A DNA stretch of 64,000 bases, from assembly GCA_004297005.1 (NCBI GenBank), contig SCVA01000046.1, positions 35,516 through 99,515 on the forward strand. The letters run 5' to 3'. This document shows, in pieces, positions 17,701-31,147 of this stretch (position 1 is the stretch's first letter; each line of letters opens with the position of its first letter). The position numbers and the translations under genes are program-made. The DNA comes from Nevskiaceae bacterium (lineage in GTDB: Bacteria; Pseudomonadota; Gammaproteobacteria; Nevskiales; Nevskiaceae). The notes beneath the pieces were generated by a model. That model saw only the letters and a program-made list of their open reading frames with translations. It ran no database searches and was not told where the DNA came from.

Positions 17701-19540
17701 GCTGCTGTCGCCGCACATCCATCTGCTGGCGGCTTTCGACCATCGCCACATCTTCCTCGACCCGCAGCCGGATGCCGCCGCCAGCTTCGCCGAGCGCGCG
17801 CGGCTGTTTGCGCTGCCGCGTTCGTCCTGGGACGACTACGACAAAACGCTGATCTCCAAGGGCGGCGGCGTGTATCCGCGTAGCGCCAAGTCCATCGAGA
17901 TTTCCGAGGAGCTGCGCCAGGCGCTGGCCATCGAGGCGCGGCGGCTGACGCCCAACGAGCTGATGAACGCGATCCTGAAGGCACCGGTGGACCTGCTTTG
18001 GAACGGCGGCATCGGCACCTATGTGAAGGCCTCGACCCAGGCGCACCCGGAAGTCGGGGACCGCGCCAATGACGGCCTGCGCGTCAATGGCCGCGAGCTG
18101 CGCTGCAAGGTGGTGGGCGAGGGCGGCAACCTGGGCTTTACCCAGCTGGGTCGCATCGAGGCGGCGCTCAAGGGCGTCAAGCTCAACACCGACGCCATCG
18201 ACAACGCCGGCGGCGTGCACAGCTCCGACCGCGAGGTCAACATCAAGATCCCGCTCAACCAGTTGATGGCCGAAGGCAAGCTCGACCGCGCCAGCCGCGA
18301 TCCGCTGCTGATGTCGATGACCGAGGATCTCGCCCGCGCGGTGCTGCGCGACAACACCGTGCAGTCAGGCGCGGTCTCGCTGCTGGAAGCGCAGTCGGCC
18401 GCGCGTCTGGACGAGCACCGCGAGCTGATCCGCACGCTGGAGCGCGAGGGCCTGCTCAACCGCGCGGTGGAGTTCCTGCCCGACGACGAGGCACTCAAGG
18501 AGCGCCAGCGCCAGGGCCTGGGCCTGACCCGGCCGGAACTTTCGGTGCTGCTGGCCTACGCCAAGATGTCGCTCTACACCGCGACGCTGGCCAGCGAAAT
18601 GCCGGACGATCCCTTCTTCGTCCGCGATCTGTTGGCCTACTTCCCGCCGGCCCTGGTCGAGCGCCACGGCGAGGCGCTGCGCAAGCACCAGCTGCGTCGC
18701 GAGATCATTGCCACCATCCTGAGCAACGCGGTGGCCAACCGCATGGGTGTGAGCTTCGCGCACCGGCTCGCCGACGATCACGGTCATGCCCGTGGCGAAG
18801 TGCTCAAGGCCTATGCCATCGCCCACGAGGTCTACGAGGCCGACCGCTACTGGAGTGCCATCGAAGCGCTCGACAACCGGGTGCCGGCGGCCCTGCAGAC
18901 GCGGTTGATGACCCAGGCCAGCGGCCTGCTCAAGCACGCCACGTCCTGGTTGGTGATGGCCGGCTATGCGCGGCGACCGGTCCTGCAGGCGGTGGACCGC
19001 TTCAGTGCCGCCATCCGCGAGATCGAAGCCCTGCTGCCGGAGGCGCTGCCGCCCGGTTATCGCGAGGATTGGCAGCGCACCCTGAGTCAGTTGCAGGCCG
19101 AGGGGGTTCCGGACGCGCTGGCCTTGCGTCTGGCCGCCACCCGGGTACTGGGCAATGCGCCGGATATTACCGAGCTGGCTCTGGAGGCCAACGTCACCTT
19201 ACGCGAAGCCGCCGCCGCCTACTTCGCGGTGGGCGAGCGCTTCCGCCTGCTGGGCCTGTATGCAGCGATCAATGGTCTGCAGGTGCGCGGCAAGTGGCAT
19301 GCGCTGGCGCGCAGCAATCTGCGCGACGATCTTTACCGCATCCATCGGCTGCTTACCGGCCGTGTCCTGCGCATGGCCGGCAAGAGCGCCGAAGAGCGGC
19401 TGGAGCACTGGACGGATCGACACCGCGACAAGTTGAGCTTCGCCGAAGCCCGCATCGCCGAGCTGCGCGCCGCCGGGGTCAGCGACTTCGAGGGCTTGGT
19501 GGTGGCGGTGCGCGAGTTGCGACGTCTTCGCGGTTTGTAG
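14723..19540 (+). CDS. gdhB: NAD-specific glutamate dehydrogenase, large (about 180 kDa) type
   Basis: 1605 aa, matching the large class of NAD-dependent glutamate dehydrogenases described in Pseudomonas and Streptomyces (about 1600 aa). It oxidises glutamate to 2-oxoglutarate and ammonium for catabolism. The catalytic core lies at about residues 740-1250: KVARGGLRWSDRRQDFRTEV, VGAKGGFVLK, GIGDMSGDVFGNGMLLS and EGGNLGFTQLGRIE. Long N- and C-terminal regulatory regions flank it. GGAG sits 7 nt before ATG 14723. It lies 2 kb from the leucine dehydrogenase gene, so amino-acid catabolism may be a local theme. Confidence 0.95.
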   Translation: MTSTMESVHSTPASVPLSAPELIQSLESLAAAAGADAPPLSFLRRYFDTASGDALRARTPDALYALASAHWRLAEQRAPGEIDVRVQPPSEGRGLAWVQTVIEDMPFLVDSVMLCVREAGGVIDWAVHPILYLVRDAQGRLDVPASLAARQGPAESLIHIEFEPLADAAAYARLEDRLRTTLAEVRTAVADYPAMRQRLTGLQAELTQPPAAASAAEFEEAGAFLDWLDERHFTFLGVAESRVEAGGDGRPSLRTLHEAGLGLLRAGARLATSDELIAPQEELDKYAGSARLLVITKANVRSSVHHAEYLDVISVKRFAADGSVAGTVRLIGLFTGDAYAERPSDIPVVRRKVAQVMARAQLPAESHSAKNLHEILQAWPRDELFQSGEDELFAAAMSVRALRDRHQLRFLMRRDRYGRFYSCLVFVPRERYSRELREQLARELLGLFGGYAVERNVDFLRGGFTRLHFIVRTPPGTRSGHSADEIEARLVAVTRSWRDQLREALLAAGDVEGRLSARFLDAYPLSAQEATTPQEAAADIAQLAGLSAEQPLAVRLLLDAHQQVAGLKLYREGGPVALSDALPVLENFGLRVMNQDPLELRPATGDSLWVQSFVLQAQVSGELTPEALRRLFEQAFLATWRGEAENDGLNRLVLAAGLSARQVTALRTLATYLVQTALPYGPVYIQTTLAAHPAICAQIVRLFEARFDPQLSESQRRDQQLEIGQSLDDALDKVASLDADRILRAAVNVVRAGLRSNYFQTLPDGGYKHYVSLKLDPAKVPDLPLPRPMFEIWVYAPEVEGVHLRGGKVARGGLRWSDRRQDFRTEVLGLMKAQMVKNTVIVPVGAKGGFVLKTGNPAERESWARLGVEGYKTFLRGLLDITDNRQGAKVIPPKDVVRYDEDDPYLVVAADKGTATFSDIANGISADYGHWLGDAFASGGSVGYDHKKMGITAKGAWESVKRHFRELGKDIQSEAFTVVGIGDMSGDVFGNGMLLSPHIHLLAAFDHRHIFLDPQPDAAASFAERARLFALPRSSWDDYDKTLISKGGGVYPRSAKSIEISEELRQALAIEARRLTPNELMNAILKAPVDLLWNGGIGTYVKASTQAHPEVGDRANDGLRVNGRELRCKVVGEGGNLGFTQLGRIEAALKGVKLNTDAIDNAGGVHSSDREVNIKIPLNQLMAEGKLDRASRDPLLMSMTEDLARAVLRDNTVQSGAVSLLEAQSAARLDEHRELIRTLEREGLLNRAVEFLPDDEALKERQRQGLGLTRPELSVLLAYAKMSLYTATLASEMPDDPFFVRDLLAYFPPALVERHGEALRKHQLRREIIATILSNAVANRMGVSFAHRLADDHGHARGEVLKAYAIAHEVYEADRYWSAIEALDNRVPAALQTRLMTQASGLLKHATSWLVMAGYARRPVLQAVDRFSAAIREIEALLPEALPPGYREDWQRTLSQLQAEGVPDALALRLAATRVLGNAPDITELALEANVTLREAAAAYFAVGERFRLLGLYAAINGLQVRGKWHALARSNLRDDLYRIHRLLTGRVLRMAGKSAEERLEHWTDRHRDKLSFAEARIAELRAAGVSDFEGLVVAVRELRRLRGL

Positions 19541-19546
19541 CCATCT

Positions 19547-19591
19547 TCATCCGAGCTTCAGTCGTGGCGCTCAGACTGAAGCCCGGATGAA
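19547..19591. repeat. Long stem-loop downstream of gdhB
   Basis: Arms TTCATCCGAGCTTCAGTC and GACTGAAGCCCGGATGAA pair over about 18 bp with one G-U or mismatch around a 10-nt loop. No U-tract follows on either strand, so it is not a standard terminator. It may act as an mRNA-stabilising or REP-like element between gdhB and the next gene. Confidence 0.6.
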
Positions 19592-19628
19592 AAACCGTGA
19601 ATCATGCGAAGACAGCCAGGAGATACGG

Positions 19629-20441
19629 ATGCGCTTGGCCTGCCTGTTGATGTTGCTGGGCCTAGTCTTTTCGGGGCCGGCGCGAGCCGACATGCCGATT
19701 GCCGAGTGGCAGTACTCGGCCGGCCAGGTGTTGCAGGGCTATTTTCAGCAGCCGGTGCCGAGGTGGCAGCGTTTGGTCAGCGCCGGCCCGGCGCTGTTGC
19801 CGCGCTACGAGGGTGCCAGCGCCTACCGGGCGATGCCGGGGCTCACTCTGGAAATGCGCTATCGCGACCTGGCGTTCGCTTCCACCGCCGAGGGCCTGGG
19901 CCTGAACCTGCTGCGCGGCAAGCGCTACCGGGCCGGCGTCGCGGCCGGTTTCGATCTCGGGCGCGACGAGGACGATGACCCGCGCCTGCGCGGCCTGGGC
20001 GATCTCGACCCCGCCGCGGAGCTGAAGCTGTTCGGCGAGTGCGTGTTGTTTCCGGTGGTGCTGCGCGCCGATTTGCGGCGCAATCTGGGTTCCGGCGGCG
20101 GCTGGAGCGCCGACCTGGCTGCCTATCTGCCGGTGGTCGGCAGCGAGCGCTACTTCGTGTTCCTGGGCCCGTCGATGACGCTTTCTGATGGTGAGGCGAC
20201 GCGTCGCGGCTTCGGGATCAGTCCGCAGCAGGCGGCGCGGTCGCAGTTTCCGGCCTACCAGGCCGGTGGCGGCTTGCGCAGCGCCGGCTTCGGGGTGAGC
20301 GCTACCTGGTTCCTCGACGAGCGCTGGTTCCTCAATGGGACCGGTGGCCTGCAATACCTCCTGGGCGCCGCCGCAGACAGCCCGCTGAGCCGCAACGACC
20401 AGCAGTACGCGCTGAGTCTGATGCTCGGATACCGCTGGTGA
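19629..20441 (+). CDS. MipA/OmpV-family outer-membrane protein
   Basis: 270 aa with a signal peptide (MRLACLLMLLGLVFSGPARA, then DMP). The rest alternates as beta strands: YRAMPGLTLEMRYRDLAFA, GVAAGFDLGRDEDDDPRLRGLGD, VGSERYFVFLGPSMT and a C-terminal strand ending YALSLMLGYRW, typical of outer-membrane barrels. The family includes MltA-interacting MipA and OmpV; a precise role cannot be given. ATG 19629 is chosen for the AGGAG before it and the signal peptide; the track start adds 14 unlikely residues. Confidence 0.8.
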   Translation: MRLACLLMLLGLVFSGPARADMPIAEWQYSAGQVLQGYFQQPVPRWQRLVSAGPALLPRYEGASAYRAMPGLTLEMRYRDLAFASTAEGLGLNLLRGKRYRAGVAAGFDLGRDEDDDPRLRGLGDLDPAAELKLFGECVLFPVVLRADLRRNLGSGGGWSADLAAYLPVVGSERYFVFLGPSMTLSDGEATRRGFGISPQQAARSQFPAYQAGGGLRSAGFGVSATWFLDERWFLNGTGGLQYLLGAAADSPLSRNDQQYALSLMLGYRW

Positions 20442-20457
20442 GCAAAAGTCGGGGAAC

Positions 20458-20486
20458 TTGAGCAAGTCCGCGGTGGTCGTTATGGT
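20458..20486 (+). promoter_or_regulatory. Sigma70-like promoter of the Bax-inhibitor-1 family gene
   Basis: TTGAGC (20458-20463) and TATGGT (20481-20486) are 17 nt apart and would start transcription near 20493, about 25 nt before the ATG at 20518. Confidence 0.45.
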
Positions 20487-20517
20487 GCCTCTCACTAATC
20501 ATTGATGGAAACTCGAC

Positions 20518-21222
20518 ATGGCTTTCGAACCCTCCCCGGTCCGCGTTGGCGGTTATGCCGCCAATCAAGGCTCGCTGCTGGCCACCCACAAAGTTCTGCG
20601 CAATACCTATCTGCTGTTGTCCATGACGCTGCTGTTCAGCGCCGTCATGGCGGGTGTTTCGATGGCGGTGCAGGCGCCCTACGGGCTTAGCCTGGTTGCC
20701 TCGCTGGTTTCCATGGGCTTGATCTGGTTCGTGCTGCCGCGTACCGCCAATACCGAAAAGGGCATCTACGTGGTGTTCGCGGTCACCGGCCTGCTCGGCT
20801 TCGGTCTGGGTCCGGTACTCAACATGTACCTCAAGGCGCTGCCCAATGGTGGCCAGTTGATCATGACCGCGCTCGGCGGCACCGGTGTGATTTTCGCGGC
20901 GCTGTCCGGCTATGTGCTGACCACCAAGAAGGACTTCTCCTTCATGGGCGGTTTCCTGATGGCTGGCGTCATGGTGCTGCTGATCTGCAGCCTGGGCGCG
21001 CTGGCTGCCAGTTTCTTCGGTGTTGCGGTCAGTGGGGTGTTCGTGGCGCTGTCGGCGGTATCGATGCTGCTGTTCTCCGGCCTCCTGCTGTACGACACCA
21101 GCCGCATCATCCACGGCGGCGAGACCAACTACATCATGGCCACCGTCGCCTTGTATCTGGACATCTACAACATCTTCACCAGCCTGCTGCATCTGCTGGG
21201 CTTTGCCAGCAACGACGACTAG
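20518..21222 (+). CDS. Bax inhibitor-1/YccA-family membrane protein
   Basis: 234 aa with seven hydrophobic segments. Sequence signatures of the bacterial BI-1 family are present: the N-terminal stretch leading to VLRNTYLLLSMTLLFSA, a Gly-rich LLGFGLGPVLNMY and the C-terminal LYDTSRIIHGGETNYI with ALYLDIYNIFTSLLHLLG. In E. coli YccA modulates the membrane protease FtsH, and other members conduct Ca2+. A terminator follows, so it is probably monocistronic. Confidence 0.92.
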   Translation: MAFEPSPVRVGGYAANQGSLLATHKVLRNTYLLLSMTLLFSAVMAGVSMAVQAPYGLSLVASLVSMGLIWFVLPRTANTEKGIYVVFAVTGLLGFGLGPVLNMYLKALPNGGQLIMTALGGTGVIFAALSGYVLTTKKDFSFMGGFLMAGVMVLLICSLGALAASFFGVAVSGVFVALSAVSMLLFSGLLLYDTSRIIHGGETNYIMATVALYLDIYNIFTSLLHLLGFASNDD

Positions 21223-21245
21223 GGCGTCTGGGCTCGCGGAGAATG

Positions 21246-21270
21246 GCCCCGCCACGGCGGGGCTTTTTCT
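21246..21270 (+). terminator. Rho-independent terminator after the BI-1 gene
   Basis: GCCCCGCC and GGCGGGGC form an 8-bp GC stem directly followed by TTTTTCT, 24 nt after the stop codon. Confidence 0.85.
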
Positions 21271-21310
21271 TGCCCGCGATCCGCGGTCGGGCGTCGCCTC
21301 TTCCGACCCC

Positions 21311-21316
21311 TATAAT
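21311..21316 (+). promoter_or_regulatory. -10 box (TATAAT) of rsmG-parA, near-leaderless
   Basis: A perfect TATAAT ends 9 nt before the rsmG ATG, so the transcript would begin about 3 nt upstream of the start codon. No Shine-Dalgarno fits. The -35 region is weak. Confidence 0.6.
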
Positions 21317-21325
21317 CGCGCTCCC

Positions 21326-22000
21326 ATGGCCCAGCCCCACATCCAGCCCCCGCCGCTACAGCGGCTGACTGACGGTATCGCCCGGCTCGGCCTGAGTCTG
21401 CCGCCGGATGCGCCCGTGCGGTTGCTCGCCTACCAGGCCGAGCTGCAGAAGTGGAATCTGGCCTACAACCTCACGGCGGTTCGCGATCCTGACGAGATGC
21501 TGGTCCGGCATCTGCTGGACTCGCTGTCCTTGCTGCCCCTGCTGGATGAGCTGGCGGCCCGTCTGAGCGGCGGTCCGCGCATCCTGGATGTCGGCGCGGG
21601 TGCCGGTCTGCCTTGCATCCCGCTCGCCATCGCCCGCCCGGCCTGGTCGCTGACCGGCCTGGACAGCAATGGCAAGAAGGCACGCTTCATGCGCCATGTG
21701 CAGCGCAGCCTGGGCCTGGCCAACTTCGCGGTGATCGAGGGGCGGGTTGAGGCGGTGCCTGAGGGCGAGGGCTACGACTTCGTCACCAGCCGCGCCTTTG
21801 CCAGCCTGGCGGATTTCTTTCTTCTGACCGATGGCCTGCTGGCGGTTGATGGCATCTGGATTGCAATGAAGGGCAAACTAGAAGGCGACGAACTGGCGGC
21901 GGTGCCGGCTGGCGTCGACATCCTCGAAACACGCCCGCTGCGCGTGCCCGGCCTCCATGAAGAGCGACACGCGGTGATCGCGAAACCGAAGAAGAAATGA
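21326..22000 (+). CDS. rsmG: RsmG, 16S rRNA (guanine-527-N7)-methyltransferase
   Basis: 224-aa SAM-dependent methyltransferase (formerly GidB) that methylates G527 of 16S rRNA. The SAM site is ILDVGAGAGLPCIPLAI, and the family features NLTAVRDPDEMLVRHLLDSL and FVTSRAFASL are present. The track ORF starting at 21020 is a frame extension through the BI-1 gene; ATG 21326 fits the usual length and the TATAAT. mnmG, its common partner, is not adjacent. Its stop overlaps the parA ATG. Confidence 0.95.
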   Translation: MAQPHIQPPPLQRLTDGIARLGLSLPPDAPVRLLAYQAELQKWNLAYNLTAVRDPDEMLVRHLLDSLSLLPLLDELAARLSGGPRILDVGAGAGLPCIPLAIARPAWSLTGLDSNGKKARFMRHVQRSLGLANFAVIEGRVEAVPEGEGYDFVTSRAFASLADFFLLTDGLLAVDGIWIAMKGKLEGDELAAVPAGVDILETRPLRVPGLHEERHAVIAKPKKK

Positions 22001-22785
22001 CTCGAATTATTGCGGTTGCCAATCAGAAGGGCGGGGTGGGCAAGACCACCACCTCGGTCAACCTTGCCGCCAGCCTGGCGGCGGCCAAGCGCCGGGTGCT
22101 GCTGGTTGACCTCGACTCCCAGGGCAATGCCACGATGGGTGTCGGCATCGACAAGAACAATACCGAGCTGACCGCCCGCGACGTGCTGCTCGACGCCGCC
22201 AAGCCTGCCGAGGCGATCCAGTACCTGCCCGCGCTCAATCTCTGGGTGCTGCCGGCCAATCTCGATATGACCGAAGCCGAGATCAAGCTGCGCGAGCAGC
22301 CGGTGGGTGATTTCGCGCTCAAGGGCGCGCTCGCCGAGATCGCCGACCAGTACGACTACATCCTGCTCGACTGCCCACCGGCTCTGTCCAAGCTCACCGT
22401 CAACGCCCTGGTCGCGGCCGACGGCGTGCTGATTCCCATGCAGTGCGAGTACTACGCGCTGGAGGGCCTGGCCGCGCTCACCGACACGGTGGGCAAGATC
22501 CGCAAGGTGATCAATCCCAAGCTGGACATCGACGGCCTGCTGCGGACCATGTTCGACCCGCGCAACAACCTCGCCAACGACGTCTCGGCACAGCTCACCC
22601 AGCACTACGGCGACAAGGTCTATCGCACGGTGATTCCGCGCAATGTGCGGCTGGCGGAAGCGCCCAGCCACGGCCTGCCGATCATCGCCTACGACCCGCA
22701 GTCGGCGGGCGCGAAGGCCTACTTGGCGCTGGCGGGCGAAGTGTTGCGCCGCCACGACGGCGGCCAGCTGCGGCTGCCGGCCTAG
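21997..22785 (+). CDS. parA: ParA/Soj chromosome-partitioning ATPase
   Basis: 262-aa deviant Walker A ATPase, N-terminal KGGVGKTTTSVNLAASLA, with DLDSQGNAT (Walker A') and DYILLDCPPAL (Walker B). It forms dynamic nucleoid-bound gradients that move ParB-parS complexes. The start overlaps the rsmG stop (ATGA), and the gap to parB is 62 nt. The length and lack of an N-terminal DNA-binding domain fit the chromosomal Soj type. Confidence 0.95.
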   Translation: MTRIIAVANQKGGVGKTTTSVNLAASLAAAKRRVLLVDLDSQGNATMGVGIDKNNTELTARDVLLDAAKPAEAIQYLPALNLWVLPANLDMTEAEIKLREQPVGDFALKGALAEIADQYDYILLDCPPALSKLTVNALVAADGVLIPMQCEYYALEGLAALTDTVGKIRKVINPKLDIDGLLRTMFDPRNNLANDVSAQLTQHYGDKVYRTVIPRNVRLAEAPSHGLPIIAYDPQSAGAKAYLALAGEVLRRHDGGQLRLPA

Positions 22786-22847
22786 AAAAGCCTTCGAAGC
22801 GGCCGCGCGGCATACTGGCGGCCTTCGCAACCGGGAAATTGCAACCG

Positions 22848-23708
22848 ATGTCGGTCAAGAAACGCGGATTGGGTCGCGGCCTCGACGCCCTGCTGGGCAC
22901 CATGAATACCGCTGGCGTGGCGGTCGCACCGGAGCAGTCCGAGGGCGAGGCCCTGCGCGAACTGCCGCTCAAGCAGCTCGCTCCCGGCAAGCACCAGCCA
23001 CGCCGGCATTTCGACGAGGCGGCGCTCTCCGAGCTCACCGAGTCGATCCGCGCCCAGGGCGTGGTGCAGCCCATCGTGGTGCGGCCACTGGGGCCGGACA
23101 GCTACGAGATCGTCGCCGGCGAACGCCGCTGGCGGGCGGCGCAGCGCGCCGGCTTGAGCCTGATTCCGGTGGTGGTGCGGGTACTCGATGAGCGCGCGGC
23201 GATGGCCATCGCGCTGGTCGAGAACATCCAGCGTGCCGACCTCAACGCCCTGGAAGAGGCCGAAGCCCTGCACCGGCTGATCCAGGAATGCGGACTCACC
23301 CACGAGGCCTGCGCGGAGGCGGTGGGCAAGTCGCGCGCCGCGGTCAGCAACCTGTTGCGGCTGATGGAGCTGGAGCCGGAGGTGCAGGCGCTGCTGCGCG
23401 CCGGCAATCTCAGCTTTGGTCACGCCAAGGTGCTGCTGGCAACCTCCGGCAGTCGGCAGGCGCAGCTCGCCAAGCAGGTGGTGGAGAAGCAGTTGTCGGT
23501 GCGTCAGACCGAGGCCCTGGTTCATGACGAGCCCAAGCCCGCCGTGGCGCGCAAGGCGACCGCCGCCGCCCTGCCGCTGGAAGCCGAGCTGGCCAAGAAA
23601 TGGGGCTCGGGAGTGAAGTTGCAACAGAGCGCCAAGGGGCGTGGCAAGCTCACCATCGCCTTCAAATCGCCGGCGGAGCTGGAACGCCTGCTCGCCGTCC
23701 TGCGCTGA
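22848..23708 (+). CDS. parB: ParB/Spo0J centromere-binding protein
   Basis: 286 aa. Begins KKRGLGRGLDALLG, the ParA-stimulating N-terminus, followed by the CTPase/ParB domain with PRRHFDEAALSELTESI, GERRWRAAQRAG and ENIQRADLNALEEA, then a helix-turn-helix (THEACAEAVGKSRAAVSNLLR) and a C-terminal dimerisation region. ATG 22848 is chosen; the longer track ORF overlaps parA out of frame. No perfect parS sequence was found in the window. Confidence 0.95.
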   Translation: MSVKKRGLGRGLDALLGTMNTAGVAVAPEQSEGEALRELPLKQLAPGKHQPRRHFDEAALSELTESIRAQGVVQPIVVRPLGPDSYEIVAGERRWRAAQRAGLSLIPVVVRVLDERAAMAIALVENIQRADLNALEEAEALHRLIQECGLTHEACAEAVGKSRAAVSNLLRLMELEPEVQALLRAGNLSFGHAKVLLATSGSRQAQLAKQVVEKQLSVRQTEALVHDEPKPAVARKATAAALPLEAELAKKWGSGVKLQQSAKGRGKLTIAFKSPAELERLLAVLR

Positions 23709-23729
23709 TTGAATTCACCGGAGGCCGCC

Positions 23730-24509
23730 ATGGCCCAGACCGCTCTCATCACCGGCGCCTCCTCCGGCATCGGTGCCGCCTTTGCCCGCGCCCTCGCGCG
23801 TCGCGGCGACCACCTCATTCTGGTGGCGCGCTCCGAGGATAAGCTGGAGGCACTGGCCGAGAGCCTCCGCGGTGAGCAGGCCGTGACGGTGACCGTGATC
23901 GCCGCCGATCTCAGCCTGCCTGGTTGTGGGGTACGGCTCGCTGCGGAATTGGCGGGGCGGGGGCTGGCCGTGGATGTGCTCATCAACAATGCAGGGTTCG
24001 GGTCGGCTGGCGCCTTCGCCCAGCAAGACCCTGCGCGCGACGCCGAAATGATCGGCCTCAATGTCACGGCAGTGGTCGATCTGGCCCACGCCTTCCTGCC
24101 GGCGATGCTCGAGCGCCGGCGCGGTGGCATCATCAACGTCGCCTCGGTGGCTGGCTTCCAGCCCCTGCCGCAGATGGCGATCTACGCCGCCACCAAGGCC
24201 TTCGTACTGTCGTTCAGCGAGGCGCTGTGGGCTGAGACGCGGGCGCGCGGGGTGCGGGTGACTGCCTTGTGCCCAGGGCCTGTCGATACCCCCTTCTTCG
24301 AGGCCACCGGGACTCCGGAGCTGCGCAAGGCGGTGCCCGAGGGTTTCATGATGACGGCGGAAGAAGTCGCCGCCGAGGCCTTGTCCGCGCTGGCTGCCGG
24401 ACGCCCCGTGGTGGTGCCCGGTGTCGGCAACAAGCTGCTCAGCGTGGTGCCGAGGCTGCTGCCGCGTCGCTGGATGACCCTGGCGTCAGGCAAGGCGATG
24501 GCGCGGTGA
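23730..24509 (+). CDS. Short-chain dehydrogenase/reductase
   Basis: 259-aa classical SDR with TGASSGIGAAFA (NAD(P) binding), INNAGFGSAG, the catalytic Ser in VASVAGF and YAATKAFV (Tyr-x3-Lys). The Arg in VARSEDKLEAL suggests NADP preference. Substrate unknown; the sequence resembles the DltE/YqjQ-like group. GGAGG lies 6 nt before ATG 23730. It interrupts the parB-atpI adjacency common in gammaproteobacteria. Confidence 0.85.
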   Translation: MAQTALITGASSGIGAAFARALARRGDHLILVARSEDKLEALAESLRGEQAVTVTVIAADLSLPGCGVRLAAELAGRGLAVDVLINNAGFGSAGAFAQQDPARDAEMIGLNVTAVVDLAHAFLPAMLERRRGGIINVASVAGFQPLPQMAIYAATKAFVLSFSEALWAETRARGVRVTALCPGPVDTPFFEATGTPELRKAVPEGFMMTAEEVAAEALSALAAGRPVVVPGVGNKLLSVVPRLLPRRWMTLASGKAMAR

Positions 24510-24587
24510 TTCCCTGAAAGATCAAGCCGAAAACCTTTGTCAACAGCTACTTGCTGACAACAATTCAGTCTTCACCAAAAGTTTACG

Positions 24588-24617
24588 TTGCTGGCGGACT
24601 GACGAACCCGCTATACT
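24588..24617 (+). promoter_or_regulatory. Sigma70-like promoter of the atp operon
   Basis: TTGCTG (24588-24593) and TATACT (24612-24617) are 18 nt apart in a locally AT-richer stretch, 49 nt before the atpI start. It is the only good promoter seen between the SDR gene and atpI. Confidence 0.6.
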
Positions 24618-24665
24618 TTTTGGGCTGAGGGCAGTGCACCAAGATGTGCCGCGCAGATCGCTGAA

Positions 24666-26169
<1,504 letters not shown>

Positions 26170-26196
26170 GCCTCTTAGCCTCTCGGAGCCCACGCC

Positions 26197-26670
26197 ATGC
26201 AGGCGAGCATTCCGTCCATCGTCGGCCAGATGATCGTGTTCGCGATCTTCGTCTGGTTCACGATGAAGTTCGTATGGCCGCCGATCACCAAGGCGATGGA
26301 AGAACGCCGCGCCAAGATCGCCGACGGCCTCGCCGCCGCCGAGAAAGGTGCGCAGGCCCTCAAGGCCGCGTCCTCCAAGGCCGATGACGAGCTGAAGGTC
26401 GCGCGTACCCAGGCTCAGGACATCCTGAGCACGGCGAACAAGCAGGCCACCCAGCTGATCGAGCAAGCCAAGGCCGCGGCCAGCGCCGAAGCCGACCGCA
26501 TCAAGGCCAGCGCCGCCGCCGATGTCGAGCGTCAGGTGAGCCAGGCCAAGGACGCGCTGCGCAAGCAGGTCGGCGAACTGGCCGTGCTCGGCGCCGCCAA
26601 GATCCTCAAGCGCGAGATCGACGCCAAGGCGCACGCCGAAGTGCTCGGCGACCTCGCCGCCCGCGTTTAA
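26197..26670 (+). CDS. atpF: AtpF, ATP synthase subunit b
   Basis: 157 aa: one N-terminal membrane helix (about 8-26, [22 protein letters not shown]) and a long Ala/Lys/Glu-rich coiled coil forming the peripheral stalk. Length and layout are typical; the gap to atpH is 15 nt. Confidence 0.96.
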   Translation: MQASIPSIVGQMIVFAIFVWFTMKFVWPPITKAMEERRAKIADGLAAAEKGAQALKAASSKADDELKVARTQAQDILSTANKQATQLIEQAKAAASAEADRIKASAAADVERQVSQAKDALRKQVGELAVLGAAKILKREIDAKAHAEVLGDLAARV

Positions 26671-26685
26671 GGACAGGCTAGAGCC

Positions 26686-27225
26686 ATGGCTGAACTCAGC
26701 ACGCTGGCCCGCCCTTACGCCAAGGCCGTGTTCGAGATGGCGCGCGACGGCAATGCCTTCGCCGCCTGGTCCCGGCAGCTTGCCGCGCTGGCCGAAGCGG
26801 TGGCCCAGCCGCAGGTCGCTGCGGTGCTCGGCCATCCGGCGCTGACGCGCGCCGCGCTGGCTGGTCTGGTGACCTCGGTTGCTGGCAGTGCTCTCGACGC
26901 CCAGGGCGTGGCCCTGGTTCGTCTGCTGGCCGACAACGGCAAGCTGGCGGCGGTGCCGGAACTGCGTCAGCAGTTCGAGCAGCTGCGCGCCGAGTGCGAG
27001 AGCCGCGCCGCGGTGGCGATTACCACTGCCGTGCCGGTCGCCGATGCCCAGCAGCAGGCCCTGTCGCAGGCGGTGGCCAAGCGCTTGCAGCGCGCGGTCG
27101 AGATCACCTGGGACATCGACGAAACCCTGATTGCTGGCGCCCTGATCCGCGCCGGCGACCTGGTCATCGACGGTTCCGCACGCGGCGAACTTGAGCGTCT
27201 GTCCATCCAGCTGTCGCGCCCCTGA
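26686..27225 (+). CDS. atpH: AtpH, ATP synthase subunit delta
   Basis: 179-aa stalk subunit linking F1 to subunit b. N-terminal LARPYAKAVFEMA and C-terminal GALIRAGDLVIDGSARGELERL are family hallmarks. It lies between atpF and atpA as in other proteobacteria. Confidence 0.96.
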   Translation: MAELSTLARPYAKAVFEMARDGNAFAAWSRQLAALAEAVAQPQVAAVLGHPALTRAALAGLVTSVAGSALDAQGVALVRLLADNGKLAAVPELRQQFEQLRAECESRAAVAITTAVPVADAQQQALSQAVAKRLQRAVEITWDIDETLIAGALIRAGDLVIDGSARGELERLSIQLSRP

Positions 27226-27274
27226 CTAATTCCTGTCTGATCCGTCGTGTTGTCTTGTTGACGAGAAGAATCCC

Positions 27275-28813
<1,539 letters not shown>

Positions 28814-28835
28814 GGCCTATCAGGACTAAGACCCC

Positions 28836-31126
<2,291 letters not shown>

Positions 31127-31147
31127 GGCCCAAGCCGCATTCCCGCC

